A DNA stretch of 64,000 nucleotides from Schlesneria paludicola DSM 18645 (GTDB lineage: Bacteria; Planctomycetota; Planctomycetia; Planctomycetales; Planctomycetaceae): NCBI GenBank assembly GCA_945862235.1, contig CAMAYU010000006.1, positions 1-64,000 on the forward strand, written 5' to 3'. Under the pieces are notes generated by a model. It did not search any database. It saw nothing but the letters and a program-made list of their open reading frames with translations, and was not told the DNA's origin. A program made the position numbers and the translations under genes. Shown piece after piece: positions 45,277-53,806 of the stretch. How positions within the stretch are numbered: position 1 is the first letter of the stretch; the number at the start of each line of letters is the position of its first letter.

Positions 45277-45574
45277 ACGCGAGGGCGGCGGGGGCGGGAC
45301 GACACGCAACGGGGCTTGGTTCGCTATTTGGCTCAAAAATCGCAATTTCAAAACTTGCGTGTCAGGCCACGATCTTCAGCAGGACAAGTTTTGCCGTTCG
45401 CCCAACGCCGCGCATCAGAAAAGTCACCGAAATCCTCAAGGTTTGACATCCGGTGGCCGATGATGAACCGATTGAGTGATCCGAGTTCGTCCTCACGGGG
45501 CGTGACTTCGGAGAACGCAACTGATGCTCCGTCAGCGTCGGCCGCGAGTTTCCGATTGGATGAGGTGGCCAGTC

Positions 45575-46180
45575 ATGAACGTCAAGAAGTTGGCTCTGTT
45601 GGGTGGTGTCGGACTCGCGTCGGCTGCGGCGGGGGTGGCCGTCCCGCAGATGTTGGGTGGCGGTGCGGCCAAAGTGGCCGCTGAATCGACGACCGGTGAT
45701 GCCGCTCACGGAGACGCTGCTGCTCACGACAAACCGGCTGCCGCCAAGAAGGAAGCCAAGAAGCCCGCTGCGAAACCGGACGACCACGGCAAGAAGGATG
45801 ACGGCCACGGGGCGGCTGGGCATGGCGATCCCAAGGGGGGCGACGCAGTTCCGCACGAGGGCCCGTACTTCGTTCCGTTTGGGCGGATCGTCGCCAATAT
45901 CAATGAGCCGCTGCTGGCGAAGTACCTGTCGTTGGAGATCACCGTTCAGACCGACGCCGAGAATGAAGCAGAGGTCAAGGAGGCGATCGAATTGCGAAAG
46001 CCGATCCTCATGACTTGGCTGGCCGCTCACATCGCCGACAAAACGCCGGAGGATATTCGGGGCAAGGTGGGGGTCAATCGACTGCGGCGCGAGATTCAAG
46101 ACAACTTCAATTCACTGCTGTTCACCGATGGTCGCGAACGACTGCAAGACATCTTGTTTGAAGAGTTTCACTACCAATGA
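45575..46180 (+). CDS. fliL: FliL-like flagellar basal-body protein
   Basis: FliL sits in the inner membrane around the stator and supports torque and swarming. The 201-residue protein starts MNVKKLALLGGVGLASAAAG (a single N-terminal membrane anchor). A long His/Ala/Lys/Asp-rich linker (to ~residue 90) follows, then the FliL domain: FVPFGRIVANINEPLLAKYL and SLEITVQTDAENEAEV, ending in DGRERLQDILFEEFHYQ. The linker is unusually long and His-rich (DDHGKKDDGHGAAGHGDP). ATG 45575 has GAGGT ~9 nt upstream. Its stop overlaps the fliM start (ATGA). Confidence 0.85.
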   Translation: MNVKKLALLGGVGLASAAAGVAVPQMLGGGAAKVAAESTTGDAAHGDAAAHDKPAAAKKEAKKPAAKPDDHGKKDDGHGAAGHGDPKGGDAVPHEGPYFVPFGRIVANINEPLLAKYLSLEITVQTDAENEAEVKEAIELRKPILMTWLAAHIADKTPEDIRGKVGVNRLRREIQDNFNSLLFTDGRERLQDILFEEFHYQ

Positions 46181-47073
46181 CCCTTTCCACGCACGACTTC
46201 ACGCGGCCACCGCGTCTGCATCCGGATCATCAGTCGAAGCTCACGCTGTGGCTTCGACAGGCGGGTTCGTTTCTGGCGGAAGTGTTCACCGGATTGTCGC
46301 TGCCAACCACGATTCGCTTTGAAAACTGCACGACGGACTGGCCGGTCGATTCCATGAAAGACTGGCCCGATCGGACGCTGGCTTACCAAGTGATGTTGGC
46401 TGGCTGCGAAGCGCCCTCGATCTTGGCGATCCCGAATCCGTTGGCGGTGTCGATGATCAGCGGCCTGCTTGGCGAGACGATGACCGAGTTGCCCGCAGAG
46501 CGAGACCTTTCTGCCGGTGAAGCGTCGGTCGGCGAGTTTCTGATCTCTACGATCCTCGGCGGGCTGACCGAAGCGTGGGCGGATGAGACTCGCGGCATCC
46601 GACTGCAAACGGCTGAACGCGAACTGTTGCTCCGTCGCTCCAAGACCTTCAAACCCTCGGAACCAATTGCAGTCTGTCGCCTCTCAATAGAAGCGCCAGC
46701 CGGGGTGGCGCAATGCTGTTGGATGCTTCCCTTGGAGTTCGTGCAGACACTGTTCGGCAACACGCAACGAACTCGCAACGCGGCACCCGACGCCTCGACA
46801 CGAGTTCAGTTGGAATCACTCGTGCGTGGCATGAACACCGAAGTCGCCGTCCGACTGGGCAGCGTTCAGCTTTCGACGCCGCAACTGGCCAACCTGCGTG
46901 TGGGCGATCTCGTGGTCCTCGACCAACGAGTGAGCGATCCGCTCCAGGCAACCATCGGGAACGAACCTCGATATCTCGGTTGGCCGGGTCAGGTCGGAGA
47001 GCGGCAAGCCTATTTGATCGATTCAGAGGTCCGAAGTCGCCAGCGTTCACCGGAGATGGCACGGGCCGGTTAA
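46177..47073 (+). CDS. fliM: FliM-like flagellar motor switch protein without CheY-binding N-terminus
   Basis: FliM forms the C-ring and binds phospho-CheY through an N-terminal LSQxEIDALL-type peptide. The 298-residue protein begins MTLSTHDFTRPPRLHPDHQS, corresponding to the YDFxRP segment that normally follows that peptide, so the CheY-binding peptide is missing. The middle domain resembles FliM (FLAEVFTGLSLPTTIRF, GEFLISTILGGLTEAWA). The C-terminal SpoA domain spans ~215-285 (EVAVRLGSVQLSTPQLANLR, VGDLVVLDQRVSDP). The position between fliL and fliN and the coupled start support the call. About 30-40 residues shorter than typical FliM. Confidence 0.82.
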   Translation: MTLSTHDFTRPPRLHPDHQSKLTLWLRQAGSFLAEVFTGLSLPTTIRFENCTTDWPVDSMKDWPDRTLAYQVMLAGCEAPSILAIPNPLAVSMISGLLGETMTELPAERDLSAGEASVGEFLISTILGGLTEAWADETRGIRLQTAERELLLRRSKTFKPSEPIAVCRLSIEAPAGVAQCCWMLPLEFVQTLFGNTQRTRNAAPDASTRVQLESLVRGMNTEVAVRLGSVQLSTPQLANLRVGDLVVLDQRVSDPLQATIGNEPRYLGWPGQVGERQAYLIDSEVRSRQRSPEMARAG

Positions 47074-47079
47074 CAGCCT

Positions 47080-47164
47080 GTTGAAAACGTAGGGTAAGCG
47101 TCTGGCTTGCCCGTAATGCGGTTGAAAAAGAGGACAAGCCAGAGGCTTACCCTACGTTTTCAGC
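47080..47164. repeat. GTTGAAAACGTAGGGTAAGCG hairpin, copy 2, between fliM and fliN
   Basis: GTTGAAAACGTAGGGTAAGC on the left and GGCTTACCCTACGTTTTCAG on the right form a long stem, with GTCTGGCTTGCCC / GGACAAGCCAGAG continuing it. It begins 7 bp after the fliM stop and ends ~60 bp before fliN. See copies at 34902-34987 and 29150-29250. Confidence 0.78.
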
Positions 47165-47224
47165 GAGCGGATCAGTCGCTCGACGGCTTCAATCGAAGAG
47201 TTGTTAATTCAGAGAAAGAATGCG

Positions 47225-47596
47225 ATGACAGAAACATTGGACGCCGTCCTAGCGGAAGTGGAAAAGGAGCTGAATCCGCAGGAGAGCCACTCGACCACAG
47301 TGGCCGCGAAGGCTCCCGCATTTTCTCAGCTCAGGCCGACGAAGGCCGCTTCGGGGAAGTCACTGGATCACTTGTACGGCGTTCGTCTCGACGCCGAAGC
47401 GGTACTGGGGCGAGCCACACTGTCGGTCGAAGAGATGCTCGATCTCGGGATTGGTTCGGTCGTCGAATTGAACCGCCTCGTTTCGGAGCCGGTCGATCTG
47501 ATCGTGCAGAACGTCCGTGTGGCGCGGGGTGAAGTTGTCGTGGTCAATGACCAGTTCGCGATCCGCATCACGGAAGTGACCGGGGCTTCGCACTGA
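47225..47596 (+). CDS. fliN: FliN flagellar motor switch protein
   Basis: A 123-residue C-ring protein. The N-terminal half is charged and variable; the SpoA domain spans ~55-120: YGVRLDAEAVLGRATLSVEE, MLDLGIGSVVELNRLVSEPV and VVVVNDQFAIRITEV. Start MTETLDAVLAEVEKEL at 47225 follows AGAGAAAG. Separated from fliM by a hairpin repeat, but still between fliM and fliO. Confidence 0.92.
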   Translation: MTETLDAVLAEVEKELNPQESHSTTVAAKAPAFSQLRPTKAASGKSLDHLYGVRLDAEAVLGRATLSVEEMLDLGIGSVVELNRLVSEPVDLIVQNVRVARGEVVVVNDQFAIRITEVTGASH

Positions 47597-47628
47597 CGTC
47601 GGACACTCTGCCAAGGAAGGCGGTCGTC

Positions 47629-48192
47629 ATGCTTCGCAACCTGCGAGTTTTTCTGTTTGTCAGCTTTTCAATACTGACGTGTCTGGCGGTCACTGCTTAC
47701 GCCGAGGAACCACGGATTCGACTCGCCGGTCTGGAAGAGGTTGTTCCTGAGGCGGTGGCGTCATCCGTTTTGATCACTGCGGAACTGAACGCTCTCGATT
47801 CAGAAATGACTTACAAGCCGGAGTGGCCCGCGCCGCCCGACACGGGTGCGATGTTGTTGCGGTTGGTCATCGGGACGGTCGTCGTACTCGGCCTGTGTGT
47901 TGGATCGCTTTGGTTTGGCAAGCCGTGGTTGATGCGGCTGCAACTGACGAACACGACCGGGCAACTGATGCAGATTGAAGGGACCGTCGCTCTCGGTAAT
48001 CGCGCCGTCCTGTACCTCGTGAAGATCGGGGATACGCAGCTCGTCGCCGGGACCGACGCGACGGGGTTGAAGTCGCTGATCGCACTGCCCGCTTCGTTCA
48101 AAGACACACTCGATGGGCAGCAGCCCCATTTTGAAATCGTTCCATCCATCGAACCGCCGCCACACCTCGCTGTAAACCAGCCCGCCGCGTGA
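47629..48192 (+). CDS. fliO: FliO-like flagellar biosynthesis protein
   Basis: FliO helps assemble the FliP ring of the export gate. The 187-residue protein has a signal peptide (MLRNLRVFLFVSFSILTCLA, cleavage near AYAEEP), a transmembrane helix at ~80-100 (MLLRLVIGTVVVLGLCVGSL), and a cytoplasmic domain with IEGTVALGNRAVLYLVKIGD and TQLVAGTDATGLKSLIALP, the FliO signature region. AAGGAAGG lies upstream of the start. Position between fliN and fliP supports it. Confidence 0.82.
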   Translation: MLRNLRVFLFVSFSILTCLAVTAYAEEPRIRLAGLEEVVPEAVASSVLITAELNALDSEMTYKPEWPAPPDTGAMLLRLVIGTVVVLGLCVGSLWFGKPWLMRLQLTNTTGQLMQIEGTVALGNRAVLYLVKIGDTQLVAGTDATGLKSLIALPASFKDTLDGQQPHFEIVPSIEPPPHLAVNQPAA

Positions 48193-48247
48193 GCAAAGGA
48201 CGTGAATCCCATTGGGCCTAGTTCAAGTCGAGGTCACCGCCAAGCAG

Positions 48248-48296
48248 AAGCCCCCTCACCCTCACCCCGCAAAGCCTGGGCGAAGGGACCGGAGAA
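48248..48296. repeat. Dispersed CCCCCTCACCCTCACCCC repeat, copy 3
   Basis: AGCCCCCTCACCCTCACCCC... GCCTGGGCGAAGGGACCGGA, between fliO and fliP, is a shortened relative of the elements at 6924-6971 and 28263-28332. The fliO-fliP gap is 256 bp, unusual for this operon, and this repeat accounts for part of it. Confidence 0.55.
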
Positions 48297-48448
48297 GACA
48301 ACTGAGACCCAAAGCCGAATTCGTCTGAACCATGCCTCCCATTTCATTGCTTACGCGGCGGGTTGGTGCCGAGCTTTCCCACACCCGCAACGCCGCCGAC
48401 ACGTTGACCTGACTCAAGACCGACCGTGCCTGCTCAAAGGATTGAGCC

Positions 48449-49129
48449 ATGTCCAACATCGATCAGGTGGCCGAACGACTGGCCGAATCGAACTTCCTGC
48501 AAAACCTATCACCGCCGTTGCAGATGGCGCTGTTCTTGGGAAGTCTCGTCCTGTTGCCCGCCGCGTTGGCGAGCCTGACCTGTTTCACACGCATCATGAT
48601 CGTGTTGTCGTTCGTGCGCCGCGGCCTCTCAACGCAGGAAATTCCACCCAACTCGGTCCTGATCGGACTGGCGCTATTTCTGACGGTCTTCGTCATGGAA
48701 CCGACACTCACCAAGTTGAACGATCACGCCGTGCTGCCTTATTTGAAGGGGGATCTCTCCGGACTCGACGCATTTCGCCGGGGAGCCGACATCCACAAAA
48801 GCTTTATGTTGCGGCAAACCCGGAAGCACGACTTGGCACTCTTTGCCCACATGTCAAAGGCGGGGCCGATCCATTCGCCGAGCGACACGCCGATTACCGT
48901 TCTGATTCCCGCATTTATTATCAGCGAGTTGAAGACTGCGTTTTTGATGGGCTTCTGCATCTATATCCCGTTTCTGCTTGTCGATATCGTCGTCTCCACC
49001 GTCTTGATGTCGATGGGCATGATGATGATGCCGCCGGTGATTGTCTCGACCCCGTTTAAAGTGTTGTTGTTTGTGCTGGCGGATGGCTGGCATCTCGTGT
49101 CGCTGTCGATCAATCAGAGTTTTGGGTAG
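48449..49129 (+). CDS. fliP: FliP flagellar export gate protein
   Basis: FliP forms the core ring of the type III export gate. The 226-residue protein has hydrophobic segments and conserved FliP stretches: PAALASLTCFTRIMIVLSFV, RRGLSTQEIPPNSVLIGLAL, VLIPAFIISELKTAFLMGFC, and DIVVSTVLMSMGMMMMPPVI ending SLSINQSFG. AAAGGA lies ~8 nt before the ATG. There is no long N-terminal signal extension as in enteric FliP. Confidence 0.96.
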   Translation: MSNIDQVAERLAESNFLQNLSPPLQMALFLGSLVLLPAALASLTCFTRIMIVLSFVRRGLSTQEIPPNSVLIGLALFLTVFVMEPTLTKLNDHAVLPYLKGDLSGLDAFRRGADIHKSFMLRQTRKHDLALFAHMSKAGPIHSPSDTPITVLIPAFIISELKTAFLMGFCIYIPFLLVDIVVSTVLMSMGMMMMPPVIVSTPFKVLLFVLADGWHLVSLSINQSFG

Positions 49130-49145
49130 CGGGCATTTCCAAACC

Positions 49146-49210
49146 AGCCTGACGCGCGAGCGAGGGCTTCACCATCGTCGAATGCCCAGCCCTCGCTTGC
49201 GCGTCGGGCT
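49146..49210. repeat. AGCCTGACGCGCGAGCGAGGGCT hairpin, copy 3
   Basis: Arms 49146-49168 and 49188-49210 pair with one or two mismatches. It sits in the 168-bp gap between fliP and fliQ. Same family as 17834-17895, 45061-45106, 55406-55486 and 62053-62117. Confidence 0.78.
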
Positions 49211-49297
49211 AGTGTTTCGAGGCACAAACAGGTTTTGAAACACCCTCAAGTGGCCTCGATTGTTTAACCGAGTGGGCAACGCAACTGGACCACAATC

Positions 49298-49567
49298 ATG
49301 ACCGAACTCGATGCTGTCACGCTGGGGCGTGAGTTCTATTACCACGCGGTAATGCTCACGCTACCCGCTCTGGTTGTTAGTCTGGTTGTTGGCTTGGCTG
49401 TCAGCATTTTTCAGGCGGTGACGAACATTCAGGAACAGACGCTCAGCTTCGCTCCGCGCATGATTGCGCTAGCGGGATTGCTGGTGTTGACGATGCCGTG
49501 GTTGTTGCAGATGTCGATTTATTTCACGGTGCAGATGTTTGCACGAGCGGCTCAGATCGGGCATTGA
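49298..49567 (+). CDS. fliQ: FliQ flagellar export gate protein
   Basis: An 89-residue two-helix membrane protein: ALVVSLVVGLAVSIFQAVTN, IQEQTLSFAPRMIALAGLLV and TVQMFARAAQIGH are typical FliQ segments. It is followed by fliR after 28 bp. No obvious ribosome binding site. Confidence 0.95.
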   Translation: MTELDAVTLGREFYYHAVMLTLPALVVSLVVGLAVSIFQAVTNIQEQTLSFAPRMIALAGLLVLTMPWLLQMSIYFTVQMFARAAQIGH

Positions 49568-49595
49568 TGTTTGGGGTCAGGATCAGCGTGAGACT

Positions 49596-50366
49596 ATGGA
49601 TGGTCTACTGGAAACATGGTTGATGACGTTCGGGCTGATCTTGGCCCGTGTCTCGGCATTTATGGCGACGATTCCGTACTTGGGTGGACGGTTTGTGCCG
49701 GGGATGGCGAAGGCGGGAGTGGCTCTGGCGCTGACCTGCTTCTGGTTTATCGAGTCCGGCACGCTGTCGGTGAATGTCGTCTTGGCGATGCACGATCAGC
49801 CGTGGTTGGCTTTCGCGCTGGCGGTCGGTCGCGAAGTGATTGTGGGCTGTGCGTTGGGCTATGTGTTCGGTTTGTTCCTCGTGCCGTTTCAAGTGGCGGG
49901 GGCATACATCAGCCAAGAGATGGGTCTGACGCTCGGCACGATCACGGATCCGACTCGCCCCCAAGTCACGACGATCATGGCTGAAATATTCCAACTGTTC
50001 GGTGTGATGCTGTTCTTTACGCACAACATTCATCACGTCTTTTTGGCGGCGCTGCACGCTTCGTTTGCGAAGCAACCGATTGGCGGGCCATTCCTGTCGG
50101 TGCCCGTTGACACATCCCTGCGTGCGATGTCGGCGGCGACGGAGTGGGGCGTGATCTTGGCCGCCCCGGTCGCGTGCTGCCTGTTCATCACGTCGCTGAT
50201 CCTAGCGATGATGGCGAAGGCGGCTCCGCAGTTGAACCTGATGTCGTTCGGCTTCGCGTTGCGACTCTTGGTTGGATTGGTGGCGACGTGGACCCTGTGG
50301 CCGAATCTTGCGCCGCGGATGAATGTGATTTTGCAACAGTACTCGGGATTGTTGATCGGCCGGTGA
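49596..50366 (+). CDS. fliR: FliR flagellar export gate protein
   Basis: A 256-residue protein with six hydrophobic segments starting MDGLLETWLMTFGLILARVS (ATG 49596; an upstream frame overlaps the end of fliQ). Family stretches: YLGGRFVPGMAKAGVALALT, GREVIVGCALGYVFGLFLVP, FQVAGAYISQEMGLTLGTIT, LMSFGFALRLLVGLVATWTL. FliR caps the FliPQ ring. It is separated by 3 bp from flhB. Confidence 0.94.
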   Translation: MDGLLETWLMTFGLILARVSAFMATIPYLGGRFVPGMAKAGVALALTCFWFIESGTLSVNVVLAMHDQPWLAFALAVGREVIVGCALGYVFGLFLVPFQVAGAYISQEMGLTLGTITDPTRPQVTTIMAEIFQLFGVMLFFTHNIHHVFLAALHASFAKQPIGGPFLSVPVDTSLRAMSAATEWGVILAAPVACCLFITSLILAMMAKAAPQLNLMSFGFALRLLVGLVATWTLWPNLAPRMNVILQQYSGLLIGR

Positions 50367-50369
50367 ACG

Positions 50370-51437
50370 ATGGCGGACGGACACGACAACGAAAATACAT
50401 TTCTCCCCTCACAGCGTCGTCGCGATGACGCGCGTGCTCAGGGGCAGTTCGCGTACAGCCCCGAGTTAAACAGCAGTCTGCTGTTGTTTGCCGGCGCGTT
50501 CGGATTGTGGTGGGGCGGTCTCACGTTGGCGCAGGGACTCAGCCACGACTTTCGGTCGCATGTGTTGGCGGCTCGCGTGGAGATGAGTGTTGATGAGGCT
50601 CAGTCCTTGTTTGTGGAACTGTTCGGGCGCGGGCTGCAATTGGCGGGAGCGTTGATGGGCGGGCTGTTCGCGGTGAGCCTGGCTTCAAACCTCGGGCAAG
50701 CGGGCGTCCACATCAATACCGAGTCGCTTGGACCGAAGTGGGAGCGGCTGAATCCGGCCGAAAACTGGCAGCGGCTGTTGTCGATGGAGGGGCTGACACG
50801 CGGCGGCATTTCACTGGCCAAGATCGTGCTCATTGGCTCGGTCGTCTGGTGGGTTCTCAGCGGCCGAGAGGACCAGATTGTCTCACTCGGAGAACAACAA
50901 CTCGCGACGATTGTGGCCACCGTGTGGGGCTTGGGAGCCGAACTGCTCGTCTCAACTTCTGCGGTGCTGCTCGTGGTGGGGGCGAGCGACTACGGGATCC
51001 AATGGTTCCGCAACGAAAAGAAATTGATGATGTCTCGTGAGGACGCGAAGCGGGAACACAAGGACGATGAAGGTGATCCAAGGCTGGTTGCCAAGCGGAA
51101 GCAACGCGCCCGTGAAATCGCGATGCAGACGCGGATGCTGGAGGAGGTGCCGAAGGCGACGACGGTGATTTCCAACCCGACTCACTTTGCCATCGCACTG
51201 CGATTTGAAGCGGGTCGGATGAACGCGCCGGTCGTCATTGCGAAGGGACGCGACCAGTTCGCGCTGCTCATCATGGCGCGGGCGCGGCGTCACGGAATCC
51301 CGGTGATTCAGCGAAAGCCTTTGGCTCAGGCCCTCTACAAGACGGTGGGAGTCGGCCAGGAGATTCCGCAAGCGCTCTTCTTGGCTGTGAGTGAGGTCTT
51401 GAATTACGTGTTCATGCTGCGAGGTGCGAGGGCGTAG
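50370..51437 (+). CDS. flhB: FlhB, export-gate substrate-specificity switch
   Basis: A 355-residue protein with an N-terminal membrane region and a C-terminal cytoplasmic domain. The self-cleavage motif NPTH is intact (Asn269), followed by FAIALRFEAGRMNAPVVIAK. The N-terminus is basic (FLPSQRRRDDARAQGQF). Cleavage at NPTH switches export from hook to filament substrates. The start follows fliR by 3 bp. Confidence 0.96.
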   Translation: MADGHDNENTFLPSQRRRDDARAQGQFAYSPELNSSLLLFAGAFGLWWGGLTLAQGLSHDFRSHVLAARVEMSVDEAQSLFVELFGRGLQLAGALMGGLFAVSLASNLGQAGVHINTESLGPKWERLNPAENWQRLLSMEGLTRGGISLAKIVLIGSVVWWVLSGREDQIVSLGEQQLATIVATVWGLGAELLVSTSAVLLVVGASDYGIQWFRNEKKLMMSREDAKREHKDDEGDPRLVAKRKQRAREIAMQTRMLEEVPKATTVISNPTHFAIALRFEAGRMNAPVVIAKGRDQFALLIMARARRHGIPVIQRKPLAQALYKTVGVGQEIPQALFLAVSEVLNYVFMLRGARA

Positions 51438-51464
51438 GGGCCGGTACGGTCAATGAGGAGACAT

Positions 51465-51546
51465 CTGAGCGGGGCGGCGTAAGCCCCCGGTTCTTCCAAA
51501 GTGGGCTTACGCCTAAGGACCGGGGGGCTTACGCCGCCCCGCTCAG
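51465..51546. repeat. CTGAGCGGGGCGGCGTAAGCCCCCGG hairpin, copy 2
   Basis: Left arm 51465-51491 and right arm 51519-51546 pair almost perfectly (CTGAGCGGGGCGGCGTAAGC / GCTTACGCCGCCCCGCTCAG at the outside). Inside is GTGGGCTTACGCC, which could pair alternatively. It is in the 244-bp gap between flhB and flhA. Relative at 40774-40826. Confidence 0.8.
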
Positions 51547-51681
51547 AAACCTCTCACTTTGTCCCGCGTGAGATTTAGTTCAATTCAACGGTGTGATTTT
51601 CGTGGTGCGGGCGGTGTTCGGCCGAACCACGGGTGTGACAGAGATGCGTCTGGCGGTTGATGTGAATGAGGACGACGAACA

Positions 51682-53778
51682 ATGTCGATTGCGACGGCAC
51701 CACCCCTGACGATGAACCAGCGTAGCGAGCTGGTGTTTCCGCTCGCCGTGATGGCGATCCTTGTCGTTTTGATCGTGCCGTTGCCGACGGCCGTGCTAGA
51801 CGTTTTGCTGACGCTCAGTTTGAGTTTCACAATCCTGCTGTTGCTGGTGACGCTGGGAGTCGGCTCTCCGATGGAGCTGTCCGTTTTTCCGTCGGCGTTG
51901 CTGTTGCTCACGCTGACACGGCTTTCGCTGAATGTTGCCACCACTCGATTGATTCTCACTCAGGCTGATGCCGGGCAGCTCGTGGAGGCATTCGGCAATT
52001 TCGTCGTCGGCGGGAATTTGGTCGTTGGGCTGGTTGTGTTTCTGATCTTGATCATCATCCAGTTCGTGGTCATCACGAAAGGTTCCACACGCATCTCGGA
52101 AATCACAGCGAGATTCTTTCTGGACGCGATGCCCGGCAAGCAGATGTCGATCGACGGGGACCTCAACTCACACGCCATCAACGATGCCGAAGCCAAGCGT
52201 CGGCGCGAGGCTCTGTTGCAGGAGGCCGATTTTTACGGATCGATGGACGGTGCGAGCAAATTCGTGCGCGGTGATGCCGTGGCGGGCCTCATCATCACGG
52301 GTATCAATCTTGTTGGCGGGATCATCATCGGTCTGATGAACGGGATGCCGCCTGTGCAGGCGTTGAAGGTCTATTCGGTTTTGACGGTGGGCGATGGTCT
52401 GATCTCTCAAATTCCGGCGCTGATCATTGCGACGGCGGCCGGTATTCTCGTGACCAAGTCCTCCAACCAGGTCGGCCTCGGTTCTCAATTGGGATCGCAA
52501 TTCTTTTCCAAACGCCAGCCACTGCAAATTGGCGCTGGGCTGCTCGGGCTGCTTGCTCTCGCGCCGGGAATGCCTTCGCTGCCGTTCCTTTTCATCGCAG
52601 GTGCGCTGTACTACGCCTCGCGACAGTTGACGCCGGCGGCCATTGCCGCAGCGGCCGAAGCCCAAGAGATCGTGAAGCCGGTCGCCGTGCGCAGCGTCAT
52701 GGAACAACATCTGGACGAGTTCTTGGAAACGGATCGGGCGTGTATCGAGATCGGACCGCATCTGGTTTCGCTCGTCGATCCCAAACGCGATCTAGGACTG
52801 CTGCAACGGATCGCGTCCATGCGGAAGGACCTCGCCAAACGATGCGGCTTGTGGATTCCGCTCGTCCGCATCCGCGACAACGCTCAGCTCGCGGATCAGG
52901 AGTACCGGATTCTGGTCGCGGGACAGGAAGCGGGACGTTCGACGCTGCGCATTGGATATGTGCTGGCGATCCATCCTGGGGGAGCCAGGATTCCGTTGAA
53001 GGGAGATGACATTCAGGATCCCGCGTTCGGATTGCCCGCCAAGTGGATTTCTGAAAATGATCGGTCACAGGCCACGATGCTCGGTTGCACCGTGATCGAT
53101 GCGCCGAACGTCATCGTCACTCACCTGCGCGAAGTGCTGAAACGTCACTCCGGAGACTTACTCAGTCGAGAAGACCTCTCGGCGTTGATCGAAAAGGCTC
53201 GGGAAAAGGCCGCCGCCGTCATTGATGAACTCATTCCAAACATGATCTCCATGGGAACCCTGCATCGCATCCTGTCGCTGCTGTTGGACGAGCGAATTCC
53301 GATTACCAATTTGACGGTCATTCTCGAAGGCGTGTCGCACAACGCGCAGTCCTGCAAAGATCCCGCCGACTTTGCCGAGCGTGTGCGACCGTATCTCGCC
53401 CGAGCGATTTGCGACCCCTTCATTGACGCAGACAAGCGACTGCACGCGCTGGTTCTCGAACCGTCGTTGGAACAGGATTTGAAACGGAGTGTGCAGGACA
53501 AGAAGCTGGCAGTGTCACCCGATATTCACGAAGCCTTGATGCTGAAAATCGGCATCGCCTTGGAAGCCGCCAGTCAAAAAGGAGTCAACGTGGCCTTGCT
53601 GGTCGATTCACAGTTTCGACGCACGTTTCGCCAATTCATTCAGCGTGCGTTTCCAGACCTTAGCGTGATTGCGTTCACGGAAGTTCCCCTCGGCGTGACT
53701 CTCGAAGCGGACGCGGTCATCAAACGGAACGAAGTTTACGCCCCGCACATGCCCGTTACGGGCGGATCGCCGACGTGA
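51682..53778 (+). CDS. flhA: FlhA, flagellar export gate protein
   Basis: A 698-residue protein with eight or so N-terminal membrane helices and a large cytoplasmic ring domain from ~residue 330. Diagnostic stretches: PSALLLLTLTRLSLNVATTR, ARFFLDAMPGKQMSIDGDLN, KFVRGDAVAGLIITGINLVG, VGDGLISQIPALIIATAAGI. The length matches typical FlhA. ATG 51682 has AGGA upstream. Last recognisable flagellar gene of the operon; no flhF, fleN or fliA follows. Confidence 0.97.
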   Translation: MSIATAPPLTMNQRSELVFPLAVMAILVVLIVPLPTAVLDVLLTLSLSFTILLLLVTLGVGSPMELSVFPSALLLLTLTRLSLNVATTRLILTQADAGQLVEAFGNFVVGGNLVVGLVVFLILIIIQFVVITKGSTRISEITARFFLDAMPGKQMSIDGDLNSHAINDAEAKRRREALLQEADFYGSMDGASKFVRGDAVAGLIITGINLVGGIIIGLMNGMPPVQALKVYSVLTVGDGLISQIPALIIATAAGILVTKSSNQVGLGSQLGSQFFSKRQPLQIGAGLLGLLALAPGMPSLPFLFIAGALYYASRQLTPAAIAAAAEAQEIVKPVAVRSVMEQHLDEFLETDRACIEIGPHLVSLVDPKRDLGLLQRIASMRKDLAKRCGLWIPLVRIRDNAQLADQEYRILVAGQEAGRSTLRIGYVLAIHPGGARIPLKGDDIQDPAFGLPAKWISENDRSQATMLGCTVIDAPNVIVTHLREVLKRHSGDLLSREDLSALIEKAREKAAAVIDELIPNMISMGTLHRILSLLLDERIPITNLTVILEGVSHNAQSCKDPADFAERVRPYLARAICDPFIDADKRLHALVLEPSLEQDLKRSVQDKKLAVSPDIHEALMLKIGIALEAASQKGVNVALLVDSQFRRTFRQFIQRAFPDLSVIAFTEVPLGVTLEADAVIKRNEVYAPHMPVTGGSPT

Positions 53779-53806
53779 GCGGACTCATCAAGCAGCGGAG
53801 TCTTCC

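Larger units (their letters stand above)
44913..45574. other. Gap before the flagellar operon: two hairpins, no gene
   Basis: It separates the minus-strand giant gene from the plus-strand flagellar genes, so it must hold both promoters; no consensus box was assigned. It contains the hairpins at 45061-45106 and 45227-45276. Open frames here are short, and antisense frames to fliL are shadows. Confidence 0.5.
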
